Assembly: GCF_019132875.1 (NCBI RefSeq)
Contig: NZ_JAHSPF010000003.1
Location: 310,001-374,000, forward strand
Reading direction: 5' to 3'
Length of the DNA: 64,000 nucleotides
Origin: Erwinia phyllosphaerae
GTDB lineage: Bacteria; Pseudomonadota; Gammaproteobacteria; Enterobacterales; Enterobacteriaceae
Shown here piece by piece: positions 17,867 through 29,727 of this stretch (within the stretch, counting starts at the first letter, position 1; each line of letters opens with the position of its first letter). Position numbers and translations under genes: made by a program. The notes under the pieces were generated by a model. That model saw only the letters and a list, made by a program, of their open reading frames with translations, was not told the DNA's origin and made no database searches.

Positions 17867-17899
17867 CAACGTAGCTGGCCCGAAAATTAATTTGCATGC

Positions 17900-18111
17900 G
17901 TAACCGGGAAGGTGCACGTGTAACCGGAAAGATGCATGTGTAACCGGGAAGGTGTACGTGTAACCGGAAAGATGCATGTGTAAGCCGGAAAGGTGCATGT
18001 GTAAGCCGGGATGGTTCACATGTAAGCCGGAATGGTTCACATGTAAGCCGGAATGGTTCACAGGTAAGCCGGAATGGTTCACAGGTAAGCCGGGATGGTT
18101 CACAGGTAAGC
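17900..18111. repeat. Tandem array of 20-21 bp units upstream of yneE-like gene
   Basis: Ten adjacent units. The first four are 20 bp and begin GTAACCGG; the next six are 21 bp and begin GTAAGCCGG. A partial unit (GTAAGC) closes the array. Units alternate in a patterned way (GGGAAGGTGCAC versus GGAAAGATGCAT) and the later ones converge on a GGTTCACA ending. The array fills the space between the ychO-like gene and yneE, about 100 bp before the latter. It could be a length-variable locus. Confidence 0.9.
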
Positions 18112-18210
18112 AGGCGGGCGTGGGCAAAAAAGGTGATTCATATCACAGAAATAGCTGGGCAACGGCGCAGAAATTTGCCACTATTTTCACAAAAAAATTA
18201 CGGGCTTATT

Positions 18211-19116
18211 ATGATCGTTCGTCCACATCGTCACTGGTTTGTTCGTCTCTTCTCCTGGCACGGCTCCGTGTTGCCCGGCATTTTATTTCGGCTGGGCCTT
18301 AATCTGCTGATGTCGATTATCGCGATTATCTGTCTCAACTGGTATGAAACGCTGGGCATTAAGCTGACCCTGGCACCGTTCAGCCTGCTGGGTGTCTCCA
18401 TCGCTATCTTCCTGGGCTTTCGCAACAGCGTCTGCTATGCGCGCTTTTCCGAGGCGCGGCAAATGTGGGGCAGCCTGCTGATTTCCTGTCGTGATATTCA
18501 GCGTCAGGTGCTGGCTATTTCGCCAGCCGACGCGCCCAGGATTGCCTCGCTGCTGCTGGCGTTTTGCTACAGCCTGAAGCATCAGCTGCGCAAAACCGAT
18601 GCGCGGGAAGACCTTGTCCGCTTTTTGGGTGACGAGGCGGAAGACCTTCTTAAACGGCGCGCACGCACCAATATGATCGAACTAAGAATTTCCCAGTGGC
18701 TGGCGGAGCAGCGTCGCGGCGGGGTTATTTCCGATATTGTTTATGCCCAGCTGGATAACAGCATTCATCAGCTGTCGCTGGTGTTGGGCGGATGCGAAAG
18801 GCTCGCCAGCGTGCCGGTCCCTTTTGCCTATGGCCTGCTGCTGCACCGCACGGTTTATCTGTTTTGTACGCTGCTGCCTTTCGCGCTGGTGCCCGACCTG
18901 CACTATATGACGCCGCTGGTTTCCGTATTTATTGCCTACAGTTTCCTTTCGCTGGACACGCTGGCCGAAGAGCTGGAAATGCCTTTTGGCTACGCCAACA
19001 ACCATCTGCCGATGGACGCCATGTGCAGCAATATCGAGATTAACCTGCTGGAAATGAACAACCAGCGCGAACTGCCCGCTACGCCGCAGCCAGATAAGCA
19101 TTACCGTCTGACCTAG
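18211..19116 (+). CDS. yneE: Bestrophin-family inner-membrane protein YneE
   Basis: A 301-residue protein of the bacterial bestrophin/UPF0187 family, matching E. coli YneE in length. Hydrophobic segments lie at about residues 25-75 and 210-255; the conserved FLGFRNSVCYARFSEARQMWG follows the first pair and EELEMPFGYANNHLPMD lies near the end. Bestrophins form pentameric ion channels. I chose the ATG at 18211 because homology begins there (MIVRPHRHW); an in-frame ATG 78 nt upstream adds residues of low similarity. The tandem array lies directly upstream. Confidence 0.88.
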   Translation: MIVRPHRHWFVRLFSWHGSVLPGILFRLGLNLLMSIIAIICLNWYETLGIKLTLAPFSLLGVSIAIFLGFRNSVCYARFSEARQMWGSLLISCRDIQRQVLAISPADAPRIASLLLAFCYSLKHQLRKTDAREDLVRFLGDEAEDLLKRRARTNMIELRISQWLAEQRRGGVISDIVYAQLDNSIHQLSLVLGGCERLASVPVPFAYGLLLHRTVYLFCTLLPFALVPDLHYMTPLVSVFIAYSFLSLDTLAEELEMPFGYANNHLPMDAMCSNIEINLLEMNNQRELPATPQPDKHYRLT

Positions 19117-19182
19117 CGTTAGCGTTGCCGATAGCGCTTAACTTCAGGGCTATCGGCAACACAAGAATTATCGCTCGCCGCC

Positions 19183-19324
19183 TCTGTTCTCTGGCAATAG
19201 TTACTTTCACGGCTACTTCTGCTCTCTGGCACTAACTACTTTCCCGGCACCTTCCTTTCTCTGGCAATAGCTACTTTCCCAGCCTGCCTCTGTTCTCTGG
19301 CAATAGCTACTCTCCCAGCCTGCA
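19183..19324. repeat. Four-unit tandem repeat (35-36 bp)
   Basis: Units begin at 19183, 19218, 19253 and 19289. Each contains TTCTCTGGCAATAG or a close variant, followed by a TACTTTC-type segment and a GC-rich end. Similarity between units 3 and 4 is highest. No open frame is conserved through the array. Confidence 0.8.
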
Positions 19325-19514
19325 GTAGTTTTTCATCAGCAAAGCCGCCTTGTGCCTTTTTTTGGTGCGATCTGCACGATAACAGGGCGCTGCCGGATTT
19401 TTCTCTCTGTTATTGCACCTCTCCGATCACAAAACCGTGATTTATTTTCCCGCCTGCATAAGTTTTCTTAATTCTGTCTCGCCATCTCGCTTTCTTACAG
19501 TGATATTCACTTTT

Positions 19515-19533
19515 TATGCATTTTATATGCATA
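19515..19533. promoter_or_regulatory. Perfect inverted repeat, candidate ArgR-type operator
   Basis: TATGCAT-TTTAT-ATGCATA, with 7-bp arms and a 5-bp spacer, about 65 bp upstream of the sigma-54 promoter elements. ATTCA-like ArgR half-sites lie just before it (GATATTCAC at 19502-19510). ArgR boxes normally have a 4-bp centre, so the match is imperfect. Arginine-dependent activation of ast through ArgR is known in enterics. Confidence 0.35.
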
Positions 19534-19596
19534 CCAGCAAGGTGTAACCTGTTGATTTAATTTAACCATGAAAATTTTATGCAGTTTTTTGCTGGT

Positions 19597-19612
19597 TGGC
19601 ACAGAGCGTGCA
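19597..19612 (+). promoter_or_regulatory. Sigma-54 (RpoN) promoter of astADBE
   Basis: TGGCAC-AGAGC-GTGCA matches the TGGCAC-N5-TTGCA consensus at all positions except one T. The GG and GC dinucleotides have the obligatory 10-bp separation. Transcription should start near 19622-19625, about 80 nt before astA. The E. coli ast operon is also RpoN/NtrC dependent, which supports the call. Confidence 0.75.
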
Positions 19613-19704
19613 ATTTACAGTGAGGTGCTTCGCGCCATAATAGTTAACATTATTTAAACTTTTATTTTACTTATGCGGCCACGGGCAGCAAAAGGAGCAG
19701 CATA

Positions 19705-23524
<3,820 letters not shown>

Positions 23525-23606
23525 TCAGGGAGGAGCAGGGCGCGCAGGGCTGAACCTTTGCGTGTCCCGGCAGTCGCATAAGGAGCCCATATAATAAGGA
23601 GAACCT

Positions 23607-24605
23607 ATGCAGGATTTTTTAAAGCAAACGTTAAGCGCAGAGCCGCCTGCACAAACTTCCGGCCACAACGAACAGCTTAGCTGGCAGTGGCTGGATGAAG
23701 GCATCCTTGAATTTACTCCTCATCGCCCGACAGCCCGGGCGCTGGTGGTCTCTGCCGGTATTCACGGCAACGAAACCGCGCCCATTGAGATCGTTAACGA
23801 GCTGGTTAACGAGTTGCTGGCTGGAAAGCGGACGCTACAGCTCCGTTTGCTGGTTATTTTTGGCAGCCCGGAAGCGATGCGCAGCGGAAAACGCTATCAG
23901 CGCTGCGATTTGAATCGTCTGTTCGGCGGCCGCTGGCAGCAGTATGAAGATAATATGGAAGCACGACGCGCATGGCGTCTGGAGCAGGTACTGGAGACCT
24001 TCTGGCAGGCGGGCAACTGCGAGGAGATCCGTTGGCATCTGGATTTACATACCGCTATTCGCGGCTCCTGGCATACGCAGTTTGGCGTGATGCCGCTGCG
24101 TGACAGCGCCTGGCCAGACGATTTTTTACACTGGCTGGCCGCTGCGGGCTTGCAGGCGCTGGTGTTTCATCGCACACCGGGCGGTACCTTTACCCATTAC
24201 AGTTCCCAGCACTTTAATGCCGCCAGCTGCACGCTGGAGCTGGGTAAGGCTCTGCCTTTTGGCAGCAACGATCTGAGTCTCTTTAGCGCGGCGCGGGATG
24301 CGCTGGCCGCGCTGCTATCTGGTGAGGCGCTCCCACCGGTCAACGAGCCGCCGCTGCGCTACCGGGTTTCGCAGCAGATTACCCGTTTTTCGGAAGCGTT
24401 TGTGCTGCATATGAATTCCGCAACGCTTAACTTTACCGCCTTCCCTCAGGGTACCCTGCTGGCTGAAGACGGTGATAAACGCTGCTACGTCCAGCAGGCG
24501 AGAGAGTACGTGCTGTTCCCGAATCCCAACGTGGCAAAAGGGCAGCGTGCGGGGTTGATGCTGGTGGAAGATAACGCCCATAACGAAACCAGCGGCAGCC
24601 GCTAG
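23607..24605 (+). CDS. astE: Succinylglutamate desuccinylase
   Basis: A 332-residue zinc carboxypeptidase-like enzyme that hydrolyses N-succinylglutamate to glutamate and succinate, the last AST step. The zinc ligands are visible as HGNETAP (His and Glu) and HLDLHTA (third His), and the C-terminal Glu lies in CTLELGKA. Homology supports the ATG at 23607, preceded by AAGGAGAACC. Only the aminotransferase step (AstC) lacks a gene in this cluster. Confidence 0.96.
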   Translation: MQDFLKQTLSAEPPAQTSGHNEQLSWQWLDEGILEFTPHRPTARALVVSAGIHGNETAPIEIVNELVNELLAGKRTLQLRLLVIFGSPEAMRSGKRYQRCDLNRLFGGRWQQYEDNMEARRAWRLEQVLETFWQAGNCEEIRWHLDLHTAIRGSWHTQFGVMPLRDSAWPDDFLHWLAAAGLQALVFHRTPGGTFTHYSSQHFNAASCTLELGKALPFGSNDLSLFSAARDALAALLSGEALPPVNEPPLRYRVSQQITRFSEAFVLHMNSATLNFTAFPQGTLLAEDGDKRCYVQQAREYVLFPNPNVAKGQRAGLMLVEDNAHNETSGSR

Positions 24606-24911
24606 CGGTTTACATAACGGATACCAGCCACCGCCGTTGGTTATCCGTTGCCCGTTCATCTTTACTTTTTCCTTTCTGGTTGCTGTCAGCTGTATTACAC
24701 TCCTCCATAATTTCTGCATTAACCGCACGTTCGTCATATTTTTTTGCAATTCCTCACTTTATTCTTCGCATTCTCTCCATGATTGCCGCTTTTTTATCTT
24801 TTATGCTTTCAAGGCTTTACCCACGCTCTGAGTACTTGACGTTCAGCGCAATACACTAGCTTTCGACATCACGACAACGCTGTCGTCACAGAAATGCAAA
24901 AGGAAAATCGA
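24606..24911. other. Intergenic region between astE and spy
   Basis: About 305 bp, AT-rich, without a convincing gene. It holds the BaeR-like site described separately and the presumed spy promoter. No GTAAA-N5-GTAAA type CpxR tandem was found by eye. Confidence 0.6.
24770..24787 (+). promoter_or_regulatory. BaeR-like box upstream of spy
   Basis: The 18-bp stretch ATTCTCTCCATGATTGCC agrees with the described BaeR box (TTTTTCTCCATDATTGGC) at 15 of 18 positions, including the CTCCATGATTG core. It lies about 125 bp before the spy ATG, a normal activator distance. spy is a known BaeSR and CpxAR envelope-stress target in E. coli. Confidence 0.6.
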
Positions 24912-25406
24912 ATGCGTAAATTAACTTCTCTGGTTGTAGCAATGACACTGGCTATGGGCGCTGCGAACATTGTTCATGCGGCAGCGGATAACATTACGCC
25001 ACCGCCAGCCGGTGCTGATAAGCCGATGATGCATAAACCGCCTCGTCACGGTGGCCCACACGATATGTTCAAAGGGCTGAACCTGACCGACGCGCAGAAA
25101 CAGCAGATGCGTACCATTATGAAAGAGTCGCACAAAGAGATGCCGCGTCCTTCTCAGGAAGAGCGTCGCGCGCTGCACAGCATTATCGCGTCCGACAGCT
25201 TCGACCACGCGAAAGCGGAAGCGCAGGCGGACAAAATGTCAGCTAACGGCAAAGAACGCGCGCTTTCCATGCTGGAAACGCAGAACAAGATGTATAACGT
25301 ACTGACGCCCGAGCAGAAAAAAGAGTTCAACGCGAACTTTGAAAAGCGTCTGACTGAAAAGCCGCATCACGACGGTATGCCGCCAGCGCCACCGGCTGCT
25401 GAATAA
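24912..25406 (+). CDS. spy: Periplasmic chaperone Spy
   Basis: A 164-residue ATP-independent periplasmic chaperone (E. coli Spy: 161). The signal peptide is MRKLTSLVVAMTLAMGAANI plus VHA, cleaved before AADN. The mature cradle-forming helical protein has the two LTxxQ motifs (NLTDAQKQQMR, LTPEQKKEF) and many Met, His and Lys residues. I use the ATG at 24912, where the signal starts, rather than an ATG 18 nt upstream. It is stress-induced through BaeR (site upstream). A 36-bp tandem array follows its stop. Confidence 0.95.
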   Translation: MRKLTSLVVAMTLAMGAANIVHAAADNITPPPAGADKPMMHKPPRHGGPHDMFKGLNLTDAQKQQMRTIMKESHKEMPRPSQEERRALHSIIASDSFDHAKAEAQADKMSANGKERALSMLETQNKMYNVLTPEQKKEFNANFEKRLTEKPHHDGMPPAPPAAE

Positions 25407-25441
25407 GCCGTAACGGACCAGCCGCGCTACCGGCGGCTGAA

Positions 25442-25610
25442 TAAGCCGTAATAAGTAAGGCGCTACCTGCTGCGGCATAAGCCTTGATAAGTAAGGCGTT
25501 ACCTGCTGCGGCACAAGCCTTGATAAATAAGGCGTTACCTGGTGCAGCATAAGCCGTAATAAGTGAAGCGCTACCTGCTGCGGCATAAGCCGTAGCGGAT
25601 AAGCCGCCGG
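25442..25610. repeat. Tandem array of 36-bp units downstream of spy
   Basis: Four complete units (25442, 25478, 25514, 25550) and a partial fifth. Each begins TAAGCC or CAAGCC and ends CTGCGGCA or a variant, with a conserved AAGGCG-TACCTG centre. A degenerate unit (TAAGCCGTAACGGACC) overlaps the spy stop region. The period is a multiple of three, so a long reverse-strand reading frame exists, but it has no start signal and is not considered a gene. Confidence 0.9.
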
Positions 25611-25641
25611 GCCATTCGGCAAGGTAACGCCATTAGTGAAG

Positions 25642-25695
25642 ACCGCCGACGTTGTTTATAGCCTCAGGGCCGTGGACAGCGTCGGCGGTTTTTTT
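25642..25695. terminator. Rho-independent terminator after spy
   Basis: ACCGCCGACG (25642-25651) pairs exactly with CGTCGGCGGT (25680-25689), followed by seven T. The loop is long (28 nt). It would end transcripts coming from spy through the repeat array. Confidence 0.65.
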
Positions 25696-25747
25696 GCGTT
25701 ATTTGTCATAAAGGGCCAGCAGACAACTCTGCATGCCCTTTACGGTA

Positions 25748-26614
25748 TTATCCGCCAAGAGGAATGATGGGAAACTTGCCGCTAAGAATTGGCTTGCAGA
25801 GGATCTTATAGCCGTCGCTGTCGAATCCCTGCGGCGTAGAGGTCAGTTTTCCCGCTTCGGCAATATCGTCCACCGAACCCAGATAAAACCAGTTGTTGAT
25901 AATGTGGATTTGCGTTTTCAGTACGCCTTCCTCTACTACGCCCACCGCGCCTTCCCACGGCCAGCACTGTACGCGCACCCGTTCAAGCGCGGCCAGCAGG
26001 CGTGCATGATGCTCTTCGACCGTCTCTTTTCCGCAGCAGGCCCCGGCACAGCGTCCCAGGCTGGAACGGAAGCAGGCGCGGCCTTTGCTGACGTTTTCCA
26101 GCCCCAGCAGCCCCAGGCAAAGACGCTGCTCGTCGGCGATTTTTTGCAGCGTTTCCAGCGCGGATCGGCGGCTGGAATAGAGGCCAAACAGGTTGGAGGT
26201 ATGCGAAAAATCCACTTCTTTGGCGTAGACCACGCTGGGCTTCATCTCGCTTATCAGCAGCGAACAAAGCTGGCGGTTTTTACGTAGCCGCTTATTAAAT
26301 AGCGGTTGCTGAACCTTGATCATCTGCGCTTCCAGCAGCAGCGCGCCCAGCTCGCCAGCCGTGGTGATATAGCTGACGTAGCGCGACTGGCGCAGCATTT
26401 TCGCCTCATCCGGCGTGCGGAAATGGGACATCACGCGGCTGCGTAGATTAATGCTTTTACCGATGTACAGCGGCAGAGATTCGCTGTCGCCATGAAAGGT
26501 ATACACGCCCGGCAAAGAAGGCAGCCCTTCAAGCGAGGGACGCAGATGTTCGGGATACTGATAAATTGCCGCCGGTTCAAATGACAGGCGATGGCTGGCT
26601 GTACGTCTGACCAC
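25748..26614 (-). CDS. cho: Excinuclease Cho (UvrC homologue)
   Basis: A 288-residue endonuclease making the 3' incision during nucleotide excision repair. The GIY-YIG-like N-terminal domain (about residues 30-110) contains LPGVYTFHGDSESLPLYIGK. The UvrC-type cysteines follow in CLGLLGL and CFRSSLGRCAGAC. The start is GTG (GTGGTCAGACGT, giving MVRR as in E. coli Cho). An SOS box lies 14 nt upstream. E. coli Cho is 295 residues and also LexA-controlled. Confidence 0.95.
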   Translation of the reverse strand: MVRRTASHRLSFEPAAIYQYPEHLRPSLEGLPSLPGVYTFHGDSESLPLYIGKSINLRSRVMSHFRTPDEAKMLRQSRYVSYITTAGELGALLLEAQMIKVQQPLFNKRLRKNRQLCSLLISEMKPSVVYAKEVDFSHTSNLFGLYSSRRSALETLQKIADEQRLCLGLLGLENVSKGRACFRSSLGRCAGACCGKETVEEHHARLLAALERVRVQCWPWEGAVGVVEEGVLKTQIHIINNWFYLGSVDDIAEAGKLTSTPQGFDSDGYKILCKPILSGKFPIIPLGG

Positions 26615-26627
26615 ATTGCACTCCGCT

Positions 26628-26647
26628 TACTGTTTGCTTATACAGTG
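26628..26647 (-). promoter_or_regulatory. LexA (SOS) box of cho
   Basis: TACTGTTTGCTTATACAGTG: CTG-N10-CAG with correct flanking T/A, immediately upstream of the cho start. This is a strong match to the enterobacterial LexA consensus. Confidence 0.85.
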
Positions 26648-26765
26648 TATCAGGGGTTTACCGGATAAAAAAGAGTCAGAAGGCGCTGAATAATGACGCA
26701 GCGGCGATTAAGGCAGAGACGAAGGAAGCAGCGGCAAGCTAAACCTACGGCAGAAAAGCAGGAGA

Positions 26766-26791
26766 AATAAAGGGCAACCGAACGGCTGCCC
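26766..26791 (-). terminator. Terminator of nadE
   Basis: Read on the minus strand, a GGGCAGCCG / CGGTTGCCC stem with a TT loop (26772-26791) is followed by TTTATTT. It lies just past the nadE stop. Confidence 0.6.
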
Positions 26792-26805
26792 GGGAGAAAT
26801 AAGCG

Positions 26806-27633
26806 CTATTTCTGCCAGAAATCATCGAAAACGGTAACTGGCGGACGGCGTTTGTGCTCGGTTTTCAGGTACCAGCCTTCAATAATTTTGGCGGCCGCAT
26901 CGTCAATCTTTTTGCCTTCCAGATACTGGTCGATCATCTCATAGGTCACGCCCAGCGCCACCTCATCCTGCAGGCCCGGACGGTCGTCCTCAAGGTCTGC
27001 GGTAGGATGTTTAAGATAAAGATGTTCCGGGCAGCCCAGCGCTTTCAGCAGCTGTTTTCCCTGGCCTTTGTTCAGGCGAAACAGCGGGTTAATATCGGTG
27101 CCGCCATCGCCATATTTCGTGAAAAAGCCCGTTACCGCTTCTGCGGCATGGTCTGTGCCCACCACCACGCCAGAGGTCATACCGGCAATGCTGTACTGGG
27201 CTTTCATTCTTTCGCGGGCTTTTTCGTTGCCGCGTACGAAGTCTGACAGGTCGATGCCCGCTTCACGCAGCGCTTTTTCACTGGCCAGTACCGCTTCTTT
27301 GATGTTCACCGTCAGGGTACGATCGGCCTTGATAAACTGGAGCGCATCCTGGCAGTCCTGTTCGTCAGCCTGGGCGCCATAAGGCAAACGCACGGCAATA
27401 AACTGATAGTCCTGGTTGCCGGTCTCTTCGCGCAGTTCGCTGATGGCGAGCTGGCTCAGCTTGCCGGCCAGCGTAGAGTCCTGACCGCCGCTGATGCCCA
27501 GCACCAGCGATTTAAGAAACGGATGGGCCTTCAGGTAAGACTTCAGAAAGTCGATGCTGGTGCGGATTTCTTGCTGAACGTCAATCGTGGGTTTAACACC
27601 CAGCGCGTCGATAATTTCCTGTTGCAGAGCCAT
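26806..27633 (-). CDS. nadE: NH3-dependent NAD synthetase
   Basis: A 275-residue ammonia-dependent NAD synthetase that amidates nicotinate adenine dinucleotide using ATP, the last step of NAD synthesis. The PP-loop [15 protein letters not shown] is at about residues 45-59. [10 protein letters not shown] and [19 protein letters not shown] are the conserved substrate segments. The ATG at 27633 is preceded by GGAGAGG. Length and sequence match E. coli NadE (275). Confidence 0.97.
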   Translation of the reverse strand: MALQQEIIDALGVKPTIDVQQEIRTSIDFLKSYLKAHPFLKSLVLGISGGQDSTLAGKLSQLAISELREETGNQDYQFIAVRLPYGAQADEQDCQDALQFIKADRTLTVNIKEAVLASEKALREAGIDLSDFVRGNEKARERMKAQYSIAGMTSGVVVGTDHAAEAVTGFFTKYGDGGTDINPLFRLNKGQGKQLLKALGCPEHLYLKHPTADLEDDRPGLQDEVALGVTYEMIDQYLEGKKIDDAAAKIIEGWYLKTEHKRRPPVTVFDDFWQK

Positions 27634-27688
27634 TTACCTCTCCTCGGAGTAGATGTCGGGACAGTCACTGCTTTAAAACTAACGCGCC

Positions 27689-27730
27689 AGGCGTGAAACA
27701 ACAAGGCGCAAACCCGTTGTTTGCACGCCT
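27689..27730. terminator. Strong hairpin between nadE and efflux gene
   Basis: AGGCGTG-AAACAAC (27689-27702) pairs with GTTGTTT-G-CACGCCT (27716-27730) with one bulged base. It lies between the stop of the efflux gene and the start of nadE, both on the minus strand. A T-run follows only on the plus strand, so terminator function for the minus genes is uncertain. Confidence 0.4.
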
Positions 27731-27738
27731 TTTGCTGA

Positions 27739-28932
27739 TTAATCAGGCTTTTTTGGCTTTTGCGCCAGAAAAACGAACATGGCGATGGCCAGCAGATAGC
27801 AGCCAAAGATGGTGGCGGTCATGGTGAGCACCGAGGTGCCGCCGATGCCCGTTACCGGTACGGCAATGCCGCCCAGGGTAAACATGATAACGCCCATCAC
27901 AGCGGAAGCGCTGCCCGCACGGTGCCCCTGGCTCTGCATCGCCAGCGAAGCCGCCGCCACGCCGACCGCGCCATTGCTCGCCACGCTAAAAAATAGCGCG
28001 ATCAGCACGAACGGTAGCGCCGCGCCGGTTAAGCCGGCGATCAGCAGGCTGCCTGAAGAGACAAATGCCAGCGTCAGCGCGCCTTTCACCACGCGATACT
28101 CTCCCCATAGCGGGCTGAGACGCGCGCTGGTCTGTGAGGCTATGATCAGGCCCACGCCGTTAGCGGCAAAGCAAAAGCTGAAAGCCTGAGGCGACAGGCC
28201 GTAAAGCTGCTGCAAAACAAAAGGCGATGCGCCGATATAGGCAAACATGCCGGACATCATAAAACCCTGCGTGAGGCAGAAGCCCATAAAAGGACGGTAC
28301 GTCATTATCTGGCCCAGCGCGGCCCAGGCGGCAAAAATACTGCCTGTGCTGCGGCGTTCTGGCGTCAGCGTTTCGTGTAGCTTGATGCGCGCCAGGAAGA
28401 ACAGCAGTAAGGCGATAGCGGCAATCACTAAGAACAGATCGCGCCAGCCAAACAGCGTCATCAGCATGCCGCCCATTACCGGGGCGGCGATAGGTGCCAG
28501 CCCGTTAACCAGCATCAGCAGCGCAAAAAAGCGCGTTAAATCGTGGCCGCTGTACATATCTCTGGCTATTGCGCGTGACAGCACGGCACCCCCAGCGCCG
28601 AACAGGCCCTGCAACAGGCGAGCCACCAGCAGCTGGTCAATGTTCTGTGCCAGCGCGCAGCCAACGGAAGCGATTAACAGCAGAACCAGTGACAGCAATA
28701 ATGGCCCTACGCGGCCATATTTGTCGCTCATAGGGCCAAATACCAGCTGGCCAGCACCCAGTCCAATCAGGCCTGCGGTCAGGCTGAGCTGGGCGGTCGC
28801 CGTGGGCGCGCTTAATTCTTTAGCCAGCGCGGGCAGGGCGGGCAGATAAAAATCGATGCAGAGCGGCCCCAGCCCGGCAAGCAGGCCGAGCGTGATGGCA
28901 TAGCCAAAACGGTTAGAGTGTGCAGGTGTCAT
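27739..28932 (-). CDS. Bcr/CflA-family drug efflux transporter
   Basis: A 397-residue MFS transporter with twelve predicted membrane segments. The loop between helices 2 and 3 has the MFS motif GPMSDKYGRVGPLL, and the early DFYLPALPALA is characteristic of the Bcr/CflA (bicyclomycin/chloramphenicol) group. Helix 5 carries the antiporter-type GLAPIAAPVMGG. Its ATG overlaps the stop of a TetR gene (ATGA, 4 nt), so repressor and pump are co-transcribed and translationally coupled. The substrate is unknown. It is not part of the E. coli gene order at this place. Confidence 0.9.
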   Translation of the reverse strand: MTPAHSNRFGYAITLGLLAGLGPLCIDFYLPALPALAKELSAPTATAQLSLTAGLIGLGAGQLVFGPMSDKYGRVGPLLLSLVLLLIASVGCALAQNIDQLLVARLLQGLFGAGGAVLSRAIARDMYSGHDLTRFFALLMLVNGLAPIAAPVMGGMLMTLFGWRDLFLVIAAIALLLFFLARIKLHETLTPERRSTGSIFAAWAALGQIMTYRPFMGFCLTQGFMMSGMFAYIGASPFVLQQLYGLSPQAFSFCFAANGVGLIIASQTSARLSPLWGEYRVVKGALTLAFVSSGSLLIAGLTGAALPFVLIALFFSVASNGAVGVAAASLAMQSQGHRAGSASAVMGVIMFTLGGIAVPVTGIGGTSVLTMTATIFGCYLLAIAMFVFLAQKPKKPD

Positions 28933-29510
28933 GAATCCTCTGTTTTAAAAAGTATCGTACGAAATTGCTGATAAAAAGCGTAAAGCTGTTCCGGCGGGGC
29001 TTTTTGCGGCGTCAGGCGACGCCACGAGGTGCCTTCAGAGAGAACGGCAAAAATTTCTACGCAGGCGCGGATGTGCTCATCGCTCATTTCGGGATGGTCG
29101 CGTTTTACATTCAGGCAGGCCTGGGTAAACATTCGCTGGTCGGCTTCCGCCATCATGCGGGCGACAAGCGGATTGCGGGTCGCTTCTGCGGCCACCTCCA
29201 TCATCAGCGCATCATCATCTTCATTTTGCGCGTGACGCCAGGCCAGCAGCTTTGGCAAATCGGCCGTGGCGGTGTCGTTAATATGCTGCAGCCGGGCATC
29301 GATAATGCGCTTGACCATCTCTTCAATAATGGCGTCTTTGTTGATGAAATAACGATAAATCTGGCCGACGCTGAGCTGTGCTTCCGCGGCAAGCTGTGCC
29401 ATGCTGGCCCCGTGAAAGCCATCCTTGCGAAAGCAGCGGCGGCCGGCGGCGATAATTTCATCCTGGCGCTGCCGGTGACGGGCATCGCGGGCTTCATTTG
29501 GTGTGGTCAT
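28929..29510 (-). CDS. TetR-family regulator of the adjacent efflux pump
   Basis: A 193-residue TetR/AcrR repressor with an N-terminal helix-turn-helix (about residues 13-60; AQLSVGQIYRYFINKDAI) and a C-terminal ligand-binding domain of the usual size. The ATG at 29510 follows GAGGT. A 20-bp near-perfect palindrome lies 62 nt upstream and is the probable autoregulatory operator. Overlap with the efflux gene makes local control of that gene likely. Confidence 0.9.
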   Translation of the reverse strand: MTTPNEARDARHRQRQDEIIAAGRRCFRKDGFHGASMAQLAAEAQLSVGQIYRYFINKDAIIEEMVKRIIDARLQHINDTATADLPKLLAWRHAQNEDDDALMMEVAAEATRNPLVARMMAEADQRMFTQACLNVKRDHPEMSDEHIRACVEIFAVLSEGTSWRRLTPQKAPPEQLYAFYQQFRTILFKTEDS

Positions 29511-29572
29511 GCTTTACCTCACGGCGCGCTCGGACGTTAAGCCAGCTGGCACCGCCATGCGCGTTAGTCTGT

Positions 29573-29592
29573 GAGAACGAACGTTCATTCTC
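29573..29592. promoter_or_regulatory. Candidate TetR operator
   Basis: GAGAACGAACGTTCATTCTC reads almost identically on the other strand (one asymmetric pair). TGAACG-N-CGTTCA-like cores are typical of AcrR/TetR operators. It lies between the tetR gene and the divergent osmE promoter region. Confidence 0.6.
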
Positions 29593-29727
29593 GGCGGCGG
29601 CATTATAAACATCTTGCCGTCGTTATCATAAGAATTTTATCCCTCTTTTTTCGCCATAAAGTTGATAAATCAGACTTTCTGTTCCAGGCTTAGAACGACA
29701 TGGAAAAATAAACGAGGAATAAAAAAC

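Larger units (their letters stand above)
19117..19704. promoter_or_regulatory. Control region of the ast operon with repeats
   Basis: 588 bp without a gene. It contains a four-unit repeat (19183-19324), a TTGCACC half-site like those of NtrC at 19413-19419, an inverted repeat at 19515-19533 and a sigma-54-type promoter at 19597-19612. In E. coli this position is filled by astC, which is absent. The layout is what would be expected of a nitrogen-regulated operon promoter moved directly in front of astA. Confidence 0.55.

Noticed and set aside
17900..18111. CRISPR array
   Set aside because: Units are contiguous with no spacers and no cas genes are nearby; it is a minisatellite. The same holds for the 36-bp arrays.
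17976..18302. Plus-strand frame with repeated CKPEWFTCKPEWFT-like residues over the 21-bp array
   Set aside because: Same artefact: a 21-bp period keeps a frame open; it runs out of frame into yneE and lacks a start signal.
25239..25622. Long minus-strand reading frame with a 12-residue repeat over the end of spy and the 36-bp array
   Set aside because: It exists because the period is divisible by three; it has no ribosome site, overlaps spy antisense and shows no protein-like conservation.
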